From: JALXCH01 sp964495805 | GTDB taxonomy: Bacteria > Calditrichota > Calditrichia > RBG-13-44-9 | DNA: 42,143 nucleotides | Direction of reading: 5' to 3' | Assembly (NCBI GenBank): GCA_964495805.1 | Contig: CAZBWV010000045.1 | Location: forward strand, 1-42,143 | Shown: positions 26,735 through 33,608 of the stretch, one piece after another | Layout of the letters: each line of letters starts with the position of its first letter | Numbering within the stretch: the first letter of the stretch is position 1 | The notes under the pieces: model-generated | What the model was told of the DNA's origin: nothing | Database searches by the model: none | The model's input: the letters and a program-made list of their open reading frames with translations, nothing else | Position numbers and translations under genes: made by a program

Positions 26735-27763
26735 TTAATCCTGATTCAGTTTCGAATACCGCACAGTGATGTTTCGTCCCTGCGCTTTAGCCTGGTTGAG
26801 TGCTTTTTCCACCATTTCCAGTGCCTGCTGGGGCGATTCCACTGCGGTGGGGTCCACCTCTGCCAGTCCCACGCTAACAGTAATCCGACGGTAGTCCTGC
26901 TTCCGCCTGGGCGACAGCTTTTTCAGCTCGTAAAAATCCTGATCAAAAAAGTGGGTTTGTTCCACCGCAGAGCGAATTCGTTCCGCTTCATAATAGGCAC
27001 CCATTTCATCCGTGTGGGGTAGCAATACCACAAACCGATTACTCCCCACCCGGAAGACCACATCGGTGTTTCGGGTGTTATTCAGAATCACATTGGCGAT
27101 GCGCATCAGAATGTAGTCACCGGTCTGTTCGCCAAACACTTCATTGATCTTTCCGAAAAAATCCACATCTAACATCACCAGGGAAACTTCGTTGCGATAG
27201 CGCCGGGCACGTGCCAGCTCTTCCTGGAGTCGCTTTTCCAGAAACACATCGTTGTACACACCGGTAGTAAAATCAGTAATCTGCCCGGCCTCCAGTTCGC
27301 TGGCTTTGCGACGTAACTCTTCTAACTCTTTGTGAATGCTCCCCTGCTCATCCATCAACTTCCGGTTTTTCTGGCGCAGGTTTTCGATGAGTTCCTGTTT
27401 GTGTAAAATGGATTTAACCTTTGCCACCAGTTCCTTGGCATTAAACGGTTTGATGATGTAATCGTCCGCACCCAGCTCCAGTCCCATGATTTTATGCTCG
27501 TCCTCCGTATAATTGGCGGACAGAAAAATAACCGGGATATCTTTTGTCTTCGGACTGGACTTGAGAATTTTACAGGCTTCAAATCCGTTCATGATGGGCA
27601 TGAGTGCGTCCAGAATGATGATATTGGGCTGTTCCTTTTCCGCCATCTCGATGCCCTGAATGCCGTTTACCGCTTTCACTACATCGAATTCATAAAAACG
27701 GAACAGGTGCTCCAGTGTTTCCAGCATATCTTCGTTGTCGTCCACTAACAAAATTTTTGGCAT
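26735..27763 (-). CDS. Response regulator with degenerate GGDEF domain (probable c-di-GMP reader)
   Basis: The 342-residue protein has a receiver (1-120, D52 in IILDALMPIMNG), a coiled-coil linker (~122-160) and a GGDEF fold (~162-335). The active-site motif reads GSNRF at 240-244 instead of GGDEF, so both acidic residues are lost, although D199 of the first metal site (MLDVDFF) remains. The inhibitory-site motif RxxD is intact as RNTD at 231-234, exactly five residues before the degenerate motif. In the known family this combination points to c-di-GMP binding without synthesis. The gene sits between gcvPA and gcvPB (13 and 17 nt), which suggests coupling of glycine cleavage to signalling. 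Confidence 0.9.
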   Translation of the reverse strand: MPKILLVDDNEDMLETLEHLFRFYEFDVVKAVNGIQGIEMAEKEQPNIIILDALMPIMNGFEACKILKSSPKTKDIPVIFLSANYTEDEHKIMGLELGADDYIIKPFNAKELVAKVKSILHKQELIENLRQKNRKLMDEQGSIHKELEELRRKASELEAGQITDFTTGVYNDVFLEKRLQEELARARRYRNEVSLVMLDVDFFGKINEVFGEQTGDYILMRIANVILNNTRNTDVVFRVGSNRFVVLLPHTDEMGAYYEAERIRSAVEQTHFFDQDFYELKKLSPRRKQDYRRITVSVGLAEVDPTAVESPQQALEMVEKALNQAKAQGRNITVRYSKLNQD

Positions 27764-27776
27764 ATCCCAACCCGAA

Positions 27777-29099
27777 TTATAAATCTTTTAGTGCCTGCAC
27801 ATAATGATCTAATTCCTCCCTGGAACGTTTTTCGGTTACTGCCACGAGCAATCCCTGCCCCATATTGAAAGATTGCAGATCAATTCCGGCAAAAATATTT
27901 TTTTCCATCAACTTCTGAATTATTTCCCCGGGCGGCACGGGAGTCGATACCACAAATTCCTTGAAGAACGGTGCCCGGTATTTTAATTCGAATCCCGGTA
28001 GCTGAGCAATCTGCTCGGCCAGATAGTGACTTTTTTGCAGACTCAGTTCCGCCACCCGACGCAATCCCCGTTCGCCCATCAGGGATAGGTACACCAGCGC
28101 AGCCAGTGCACACAACTGGGAGTTGGTACAGATGTTACTGGTGGCTTTTTCCCGGCGGATGTGTTGTTCGCGTGTTTGCAGGGTGGTCACAAAAGCGGTT
28201 TTACCTTCCACATCGGTGGTCATAGCCACAATGCGACCGGGCATTTTGCGAATAAGTGCTTTGCGGGCCGCAAAAATGCCCAGGTACGGACCCCCCAGGT
28301 TCAACGGGTTACCCAGCGCCTGCCCTTCGCCCACTACAATATCCGCACCCCATTCACCCGGCGTTTTTAACAACGCCAGCGAAATGGGATCCACGGACAT
28401 AATAAAAAGCGCCCGTTTCTCGTGTATCGCTTCGGCCAGGCCCTCCGGATTCTCAATAAGCCCATAGAAATTGGGATTCTGCACCACCACCGCTGCAGTG
28501 GCATCATCTAACAAATCCAGCAACGCCTGGCGTTCCACTACTCCCTCACGGACTGGAACCGAAACCAGTTCAATTTGCTGATCCTTCACATACGTTTCCA
28601 CAATCCGGCGGTACAGGGGGTTGATGTTTTCCGGCAGCAACACCCGGTTTTTCCGGGTATGATGCGCCGCCATCAGAACCGCTTCGGCCAGTGCCGATCC
28701 GCCATCGTACATGGAAGCGTTGGCCACCTCCATACCGGTCAATCGGCAAATCATGGTCTGATATTCGTAAATGGCCTGCAGGGTTCCCTGGCTCACTTCC
28801 GCCTGATACGGTGTGTATGCAGTGTAAAACTCCGGACGCAGCAGAATATGTTTAACCGCTGCAGGGATGTAATGGTCGTAAGCACCGCCCCCTAAAAAAA
28901 TGGCTCCCAGCCGGTTCCGTGCAGTCAGTCGCTCAATTTCCCGATGAATTTCCAGCTCGCTGAGGGGTTCGGGTAAATTTAACGTTCCCCGAAAGCGGTT
29001 TTCCGCGGGAATGTAATCAATCAAATCTTCGAACCGCTCAACGCCAATCTCACGCAGCATTTCCTGAACTTCTGCTTCCGACCTGGAAAGATATGCCAT
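27777..29099 (-). CDS. gcvPA: Glycine dehydrogenase (aminomethyl-transferring) subunit 1
   Basis: This is the N-terminal half of the split P-protein, 440 residues, full length for the family. The N-terminus reads RSEAEVQEMLREIGVERFEDL. Family motifs include GGGAYDHYIPAAVKHIL, TAYTPYQAEVSQGTLQAIYEYQTMI and SNICTNSQLCALAALVYLSLMG. It lacks the PLP lysine, as expected, and works as a heterotetramer with GcvPB. A weak GGGAT precedes the ATG. An 8-bp hairpin lies just upstream, and 132 nt separate it from gcvH. It heads a tight four-gene block. Confidence 0.96.
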   Translation of the reverse strand: MAYLSRSEAEVQEMLREIGVERFEDLIDYIPAENRFRGTLNLPEPLSELEIHREIERLTARNRLGAIFLGGGAYDHYIPAAVKHILLRPEFYTAYTPYQAEVSQGTLQAIYEYQTMICRLTGMEVANASMYDGGSALAEAVLMAAHHTRKNRVLLPENINPLYRRIVETYVKDQQIELVSVPVREGVVERQALLDLLDDATAAVVVQNPNFYGLIENPEGLAEAIHEKRALFIMSVDPISLALLKTPGEWGADIVVGEGQALGNPLNLGGPYLGIFAARKALIRKMPGRIVAMTTDVEGKTAFVTTLQTREQHIRREKATSNICTNSQLCALAALVYLSLMGERGLRRVAELSLQKSHYLAEQIAQLPGFELKYRAPFFKEFVVSTPVPPGEIIQKLMEKNIFAGIDLQSFNMGQGLLVAVTEKRSREELDHYVQALKDL

Positions 29100-29111
29100 T
29101 GTTTATCCCAT

Positions 29112-29168
29112 TTGAATTTTCGTTAAATTCAATTATCCGCTCTGCCGATGTTCTCCTCCATGGGCAGA
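29112..29168 (-). promoter_or_regulatory. Two hairpins in the gcvH-gcvPA gap
   Basis: Nearest gcvPA is a perfect 8-bp stem with a 5-nt loop (29112-29119 with 29125-29132), which ends just before the GGGAT ribosome-binding region. Upstream is a 6-bp stem TCTGCC/GGCAGA (29141-29146 with 29163-29168) whose loop carries GGAGGAG. No glycine-riboswitch core is recognisable and the gap (132 nt) is short for a tandem one. Confidence 0.45.
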
Positions 29169-29231
29169 AACCTGTTGAGTCAACGAACTGCTCGATTTAC
29201 CGGAGCATTCGCCGGGTACACGGAATCCAAA

Positions 29232-29606
29232 TCAGATTAATTCTTCGTACTGTTCCTTACTCAGCAGGTTATTTACTTCATCGGGATTGCTTAATTTAAT
29301 TTTAATAATCCACCCTTCGCCATAAGGGTCTTTATTAATCAACTCCGGCTGGTCGGCCAGGGCTTCATTCACTTCCACAACCTCGCCGGATAGAGGGGCA
29401 AACAGATCAGACACCGCCTTCACCGCTTCGATGGTTCCAAAGCTTTCGTTCTGAACCGTCCGGGAACCCACTTCCGGCAGTTCCACATACACAATGTCGC
29501 CCAGCTCGCTCTGAGCAAAATCGGTGATTCCCACCGTGGCCACATCGTCTTCAATCCGTGCCCATTCGTGATCCTTGGTGTACTTTAAATTTTCGGGGAT
29601 GTTCAT
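29232..29606 (-). CDS. gcvH: Glycine cleavage system H protein
   Basis: GcvH carries the aminomethyl group on a lipoyl arm between the P and T proteins. From ATG 29606 it is 124 residues, the normal length, with the lipoyl-lysine K63 in FGTIEAVKAVSDLFAP and the conserved GEGWIIKI. The frame is open six codons further to a TTG at 29624, but GGAGGA at 29611-29616 lies properly before the ATG, so I chose 29606. It begins 14 nt after accC, making the H protein part of the acetyl-CoA-carboxylase transcript rather than of the gcvP block. Confidence 0.96.
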   Translation of the reverse strand: MNIPENLKYTKDHEWARIEDDVATVGITDFAQSELGDIVYVELPEVGSRTVQNESFGTIEAVKAVSDLFAPLSGEVVEVNEALADQPELINKDPYGEGWIIKIKLSNPDEVNNLLSKEQYEELI

Positions 29607-29620
29607 GGTTTCCTCCAGCT

Positions 29621-30976
29621 TCAAATTGAACTTTCTTTCTGGTAAATATTTTCGATGAAATGGGTATCGAAATCGCCCGACTGGAATTCCGGCGTATTGA
29701 TGACAAACTGATGGAACGGGATGGTGGTTTTAATTCCTTCCACCACAAACTCGTCCAGTGCGCGTTTCAACCGTCCGATGGCTTCTTTGCGGTCGCGACC
29801 GTGCACAATCAGTTTGGCAATCAGCGAATCGTAATAAGGTGGAATTTTGTAGGAAGCATAGATGTGGGTGTCCACACGGGTGCCCGGACCACCGGGTTGG
29901 TAGAGCGAAGTAATCTCGCCGGGACTGGGCATGAAGTTGTTCTCCGGGTCTTCTGCATTAATCCGGCATTCAATGGCATGCCCGACCGGTTTGATGTCCT
30001 TCTGCCGCAGGGAAAGTTTTTCCCCCGCTGCCACCAGAATCTGTTCTTTAATCAGATCCACGTTGTACACCATTTCGGTTACCGGATGCTCCACCTGAAT
30101 TCGCGTGTTCATTTCCATGAAGTAGTAGTTCAGCTGGGAATCCACCAGAAATTCGATGGTACCGGCGCTGTAGTAACCCACATGCAACGCCCCTTTCACC
30201 GCCACTTTACCCATTTCCTGTCGCTTCCTGTCATTGATAATGGGAGAGGGAGATTCTTCAATCAGCTTCTGGTGGCGACGCTGGATGGAGCACTCACGCT
30301 CACCCAGGTACACCATATTCCCAAACTTATCGCCAATCAACTGAATTTCGATATGGCGGGGTTTGTCGATGTATTTTTCCAGATAGAGAGCCGGATTTCC
30401 GAAGGCGGCTTCGGCTTCGGCTTTGGCCATCATAAAATTCTTTTCCAGCTCCTCCTGGTTATGGACAATGCGCATTCCCTTACCGCCACCACCGGCAACC
30501 GCTTTTAGAATCACCGGAAAACCCATTTCCTTTGCCAGCTCCATAGCTTCTTTCTCGTCGGTCAGCACTCCTTCGCTTCCGGGAATAACCGGTACACCGG
30601 CTTCCTTCATGGATTTTTTGGCTTCCGCTTTATCGCCCATCTTGCGAATAACCTCAGCCGGGGGACCGATGAAGGTAATTCCGGAGGAATTACACATATC
30701 GGCAAACTCGGCATTTTCTGCCAGAAAACCATAGCCGGGATGGATGGCATCCGCGCCGGTGATTTCCGCAGCGGAAATGATACGGGTGGGATCCAGATAA
30801 CTTTGACTACTCGGGGCGGGTCCAATGCACACACTTTCGTCAGCAAATACCGTGTGGAGTGCATTTTCGTCCACAGAGGAGTAAACCGCAACGGTTTTAA
30901 TTCCCAGTTCTTTGCAAGCGCGAATAATTCGGACGGCAATTTCACCGCGGTTGGCTACAAGTACTTTCTTGAACAA
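29621..30976 (-). CDS. accC: Acetyl-CoA carboxylase biotin carboxylase subunit
   Basis: AccC carboxylates the biotin of BCCP using ATP and bicarbonate, the first half-reaction of malonyl-CoA synthesis. At 451 residues it is full length. The N-terminus reads FKKVLVANRGEIAVRIIRA. The ATP-grasp glycine loop is VAGGGGKGMRIV, and the catalytic region contains EMNTRIQVEHPVTEM. The start is a TTG at 30976 with GGGGGGA upstream, an unusual start for a core metabolic gene. It lies 29 nt after accB. The carboxyltransferase subunits (accA/accD) are not in the window, so a different acyl-CoA carboxylase partner is possible. Confidence 0.96.
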   Translation of the reverse strand: MFKKVLVANRGEIAVRIIRACKELGIKTVAVYSSVDENALHTVFADESVCIGPAPSSQSYLDPTRIISAAEITGADAIHPGYGFLAENAEFADMCNSSGITFIGPPAEVIRKMGDKAEAKKSMKEAGVPVIPGSEGVLTDEKEAMELAKEMGFPVILKAVAGGGGKGMRIVHNQEELEKNFMMAKAEAEAAFGNPALYLEKYIDKPRHIEIQLIGDKFGNMVYLGERECSIQRRHQKLIEESPSPIINDRKRQEMGKVAVKGALHVGYYSAGTIEFLVDSQLNYYFMEMNTRIQVEHPVTEMVYNVDLIKEQILVAAGEKLSLRQKDIKPVGHAIECRINAEDPENNFMPSPGEITSLYQPGGPGTRVDTHIYASYKIPPYYDSLIAKLIVHGRDRKEAIGRLKRALDEFVVEGIKTTIPFHQFVINTPEFQSGDFDTHFIENIYQKESSI

Positions 30977-31005
30977 GTGGAAGTCCCCCCTTTTGTTTTC
31001 GTTAA

Positions 31006-31521
31006 CTACATTTTTTCAATCAGGAAGAGCACCTGGTCGTATTCCACCGGTTGGGCATTTTCCACCAGGATTTTCACGATTTTACCGTTCACTTCGGATT
31101 GAATTTCGTTCATGAGTTTCATGGCTTCGATGATGCAGAGGGTTTGCCCCACCTTGACCACATCACCGACTTCCACGTAGGGGTCTGCATCGGGAGCCGG
31201 TGCACGGTAGAAAGTACCGACCATGGGCGACCGGACTTCCACCACATTGTCGCTAACGGCGGGTTCGGGAGCGGCAGCGGGAGCTTCCGGAGCCGGTGCG
31301 GGTGCGGGAGCCGCAGCAGGTGCCGGGGGCGCCACCGGAGCTGGTGCCGGTGCAGGTGCCGAAGCGGGAACAGTGGGCACACTCTCTGTGGTAACCACTA
31401 CCGGAGCGGAATTGTTATTCTTGGTAATACGTATCTTGAGCCCTTCCTCCTCAATTACCACCTCGCCAATGTTGCTTTTCTCCACAACCTTGATTAACTG
31501 TTTGATTTCCTGGAAATTCAT
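31006..31521 (-). CDS. accB: Biotin carboxyl carrier protein
   Basis: BCCP carries CO2 from AccC to the carboxyltransferase on a biotinylated lysine. The 171-residue protein has an N-terminal helical segment (FQEIKQLIKVVEKSNI), a long Ala-Pro linker (about 48-88) and the biotinyl domain with K135 in IIEAMKLMNEI. The thumb loop YRAPAPDADPYVEVGD is present. GGAGG precedes the ATG. It is the first gene of accB-accC-gcvH, with a promoter candidate at 31557-31585. The Ala-Pro linker is longer than average, giving reach between enzymes. Confidence 0.95.
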   Translation of the reverse strand: MNFQEIKQLIKVVEKSNIGEVVIEEEGLKIRITKNNNSAPVVVTTESVPTVPASAPAPAPAPVAPPAPAAAPAPAPAPEAPAAAPEPAVSDNVVEVRSPMVGTFYRAPAPDADPYVEVGDVVKVGQTLCIIEAMKLMNEIQSEVNGKIVKILVENAQPVEYDQVLFLIEKM

Positions 31522-31556
31522 TCAACCTCCAGCGTTTTGAACCTTTATTTTTTTTG

Positions 31557-31585
31557 AATTTAAATGGCGACTCTATTTTTTGCAA
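31557..31585 (-). promoter_or_regulatory. Candidate promoter of accB-accC-gcvH (TTGCAA-N17-TAAATT)
   Basis: On the minus strand TTGCAA (31580-31585) is followed by 17 nt and TAAATT (31557-31562). The start would fall near 31550, leaving a ~29-nt leader with GGAGG. The same two hexamers and spacer occur before the HU gene. Confidence 0.5.
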
Positions 31586-31600
31586 GCGTTATTTTTTGAC

Positions 31601-32188
31601 TTACTGATACAACTGTTTTTCATCAATATAGCGCCACACGGCATCGGGAATCAAATAGCGAACCGAACGTCCCTGGCGGATTCGCTGACGCACGAAAGTG
31701 GAAGAGATTTCCAGAAGCGGCACGTGAACAAATTTGATATAGGGAAGGAACGGTTTCGCCTCCTCGTGCGGGGTAAAACCGGGTCGCCCAAATGCCACAA
31801 CCTGGCACTTCCGTAAGATGTCCCCGGGACGCTTCCAGCGGTACAGTTCGTTCACATTGTCCATCCCAATAAAAAAGTAGAATTTAGGTTGCAAATGCTG
31901 GTACTGCTTCAATAGCGTTTCGATGGTGTCGATGGTGTAGGACACCGACTCGCGCTCCAGTTCCACCCGACTCACCCGAAAAAGGGGATTATCTGCCACT
32001 GCCAGTTCCAGCATGCGCACCCGGTGTTCCTCCGGGGTGATGTTGCGGTTGTCCTTGAGCGGATGAATTTTGGCCGGAATGAACCAGATCTCCTCCAGTT
32101 CCAGCTCATCACGCAAATATTCCGCAATAATCAAATGACCGTTGTGTACCGGATCGAAGGTTCCGCCAAAGAGCCCTATTTTCTTCAT
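31601..32188 (-). CDS. nadD: Nicotinate-nucleotide adenylyltransferase
   Basis: NadD joins nicotinate mononucleotide to ATP to make deamido-NAD, a late step of NAD synthesis. The 195-residue protein begins with the nucleotidyltransferase motif GGTFDPVHNGHLIIAE (9-24) and carries the C-terminal ISSTFVRQRIRQGRSVRYLIPD signature (ISST-x-xR). Its ATG overlaps the stop of the BamD-like gene by 4 nt, so it is translationally coupled to an envelope cluster. Length and motifs are normal. Confidence 0.95.
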   Translation of the reverse strand: MKKIGLFGGTFDPVHNGHLIIAEYLRDELELEEIWFIPAKIHPLKDNRNITPEEHRVRMLELAVADNPLFRVSRVELERESVSYTIDTIETLLKQYQHLQPKFYFFIGMDNVNELYRWKRPGDILRKCQVVAFGRPGFTPHEEAKPFLPYIKFVHVPLLEISSTFVRQRIRQGRSVRYLIPDAVWRYIDEKQLYQ

Positions 32189-32979
32189 TTTTTCGCCGTT
32201 TCCTGATGATTTTGCCGTTCCAGCTTTTCCTGGATTTTGGCCAGCTTTCGTTTTGCCTTGCGAGCGTATTTACTGTCCGGGTACTTTTGAATAACCAGAT
32301 TAAAATTGGACATGGCTTCGTCGTATTTACCCATTTCCATCTGGCATTCTGCTTTGTAATACAGTGCGGGAATGGCCGACGGGGTATCGTAGTATTTTTC
32401 CAGCAAAATATCGTAATAAATGATGGCGGAATCGTAAATACCCATCTTGCGATAAATATTTCCGCCCAGCAGTTGTTTTCGGGCCAGTTTGGCACGTAGC
32501 TGGGCAATGCGCTCTTCCGCCTCTTTGCGTAGTTCACTTTTGGGGTACGCTTCAATAAAATTCTGGAAATGACGAAGCGCTTTGTAAGTGTATTCCTGAT
32601 CCAGCTCGGGACGCCGCGAAAGTTTGAAGTAGCTCATCCCTATCTTAAAAAAGGCTTTTTCCACATAGGGACTCTCCGGATAATCATCCACCACTTTCTG
32701 GTACTCTGCCACGGCAATTAAATACTCTTTGTTCATGTAGTGGGATTCTGCCAGATAGAACTGAGCATCGTCCACCACCGGAGTGCCACTAAATTTTAAG
32801 GTGACCACGGTAAATTCGGTAATGGCGTCCAGGTATTTTCCTTTATCGAACAGGCTTTTGGCGTAGGCAAAGTAGGCATCGGCATCCATTTCGCTGCGGT
32901 TCACCCGTGGACCGCAGGAACCCATCAGCAGCGCCAGTGCCACACTCAGCACAAGCCATCTGGTCCAGTTTATTCTCAT
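32185..32979 (-). CDS. bamD: BamD-like outer-membrane assembly lipoprotein
   Basis: The 264-residue protein has a lipoprotein signal with Cys22 in ALLMGSCGP, then five to six TPR-type helical hairpins (AYFAYAKSLFDKGKYLDAI, AQFYLAESHYMNKEYLIAV, AYPKSELRKEAEERI, and later ALYYKAECQMEMGKYDEAM). This matches BamD/YfiO, which helps BamA insert outer-membrane proteins. The C-terminus is basic. AAGGAG precedes the ATG. It overlaps its neighbours by 4 nt on both sides, so it belongs to the lnt operon. The lipobox is slightly off consensus (Met at -3). Another TPR lipoprotein function is possible. Confidence 0.82.
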   Translation of the reverse strand: MRINWTRWLVLSVALALLMGSCGPRVNRSEMDADAYFAYAKSLFDKGKYLDAITEFTVVTLKFSGTPVVDDAQFYLAESHYMNKEYLIAVAEYQKVVDDYPESPYVEKAFFKIGMSYFKLSRRPELDQEYTYKALRHFQNFIEAYPKSELRKEAEERIAQLRAKLARKQLLGGNIYRKMGIYDSAIIYYDILLEKYYDTPSAIPALYYKAECQMEMGKYDEAMSNFNLVIQKYPDSKYARKAKRKLAKIQEKLERQNHQETAKK

Positions 32980-33608
32980 CGTGCACTACTCCTTAACGTG
33001 TAAAACAGATAAACCACCGTCAGGGTGGCGGCGGTAATCACCACCGGTTCCAGAAATCGATCGATCCAGGGAGAAGAATATCGGGTACCGCGGGAGAAAG
33101 GAAGCAACGGATTTTCCAGATGCTTCAACTCCCCGGCGGGAACTTCGTCCCGATAGCGAAAATGCTTTTCCTTTACCGCCAGAATCTCCCCCGCTCGTAC
33201 GATCTGGTAAGAGAACACACCTTCCACTTGCCGAAGGTAACGCGTGGTGCGGAACAACCAATTTTTTTCCTTGCTCCGATATTGAATTTCCACATTCGCT
33301 CCGGAAATCTGTACCATCACGCCATCATCTTTTGTGAAAGACGAATCGGCCAGGTAAAGGTTCCAGCCTTTTGATAAAACTTCTTCCTTCAATTTTTGTT
33401 CAATCCAGGCACTCAGTTCGTCTTCCCCGGTAACCTGGATGGCAATTGCCTGAGGGGGAAGATTCAGGGAATCCAGCGCCCGAACCACCGGCTGTACCAT
33501 CTGATCCTGCAGAAGCTGCAGATTGGTTTTCGTGGAATCCTGCCCGCGGGTTAACCCCACCAGAAGCAATATCCCCCAAATTACCAGATTGTTACACAGC
33601 CGTGCCAT
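32976..33608 (-). CDS. Exported, C-terminally anchored protein of unknown function
   Basis: From ATG 33608 (AAGGAA upstream) the protein has ~210 residues; the frame is also open to 33638 but the ribosome binding site favours the inner start. It has an N-terminal signal (ending near LTRGQDS), a mixed alpha/beta periplasmic body (QVTGEDELSAWIEQKLKEE and GVMVQISGANVEIQYRSKEK) and a C-terminal hydrophobic helix (VVITAATLTVVYLFYTL) followed by a short basic tail. This suggests a tail-anchored envelope protein. I do not recognise the family. It overlaps lnt by 17 nt and the bamD-like gene by 4 nt, pointing to lipoprotein or outer-membrane assembly. No catalytic motif is visible. Confidence 0.75.
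   Translation of the reverse strand: MARLCNNLVIWGILLLVGLTRGQDSTKTNLQLLQDQMVQPVVRALDSLNLPPQAIAIQVTGEDELSAWIEQKLKEEVLSKGWNLYLADSSFTKDDGVMVQISGANVEIQYRSKEKNWLFRTTRYLRQVEGVFSYQIVRAGEILAVKEKHFRYRDEVPAGELKHLENPLLPFSRGTRYSSPWIDRFLEPVVITAATLTVVYLFYTLRSSAR

Noticed and set aside
29100..29231. A glycine riboswitch before gcvPA
   Set aside because: The 132-nt gap has hairpins, but none of the conserved glycine-aptamer core sequences that I could recognise.
31223..31540. A Gly/Ala-rich plus-strand open frame
   Set aside because: It is the reverse complement of the Ala-Pro linker codons of accB, which naturally gives a Gly-Ala frame.
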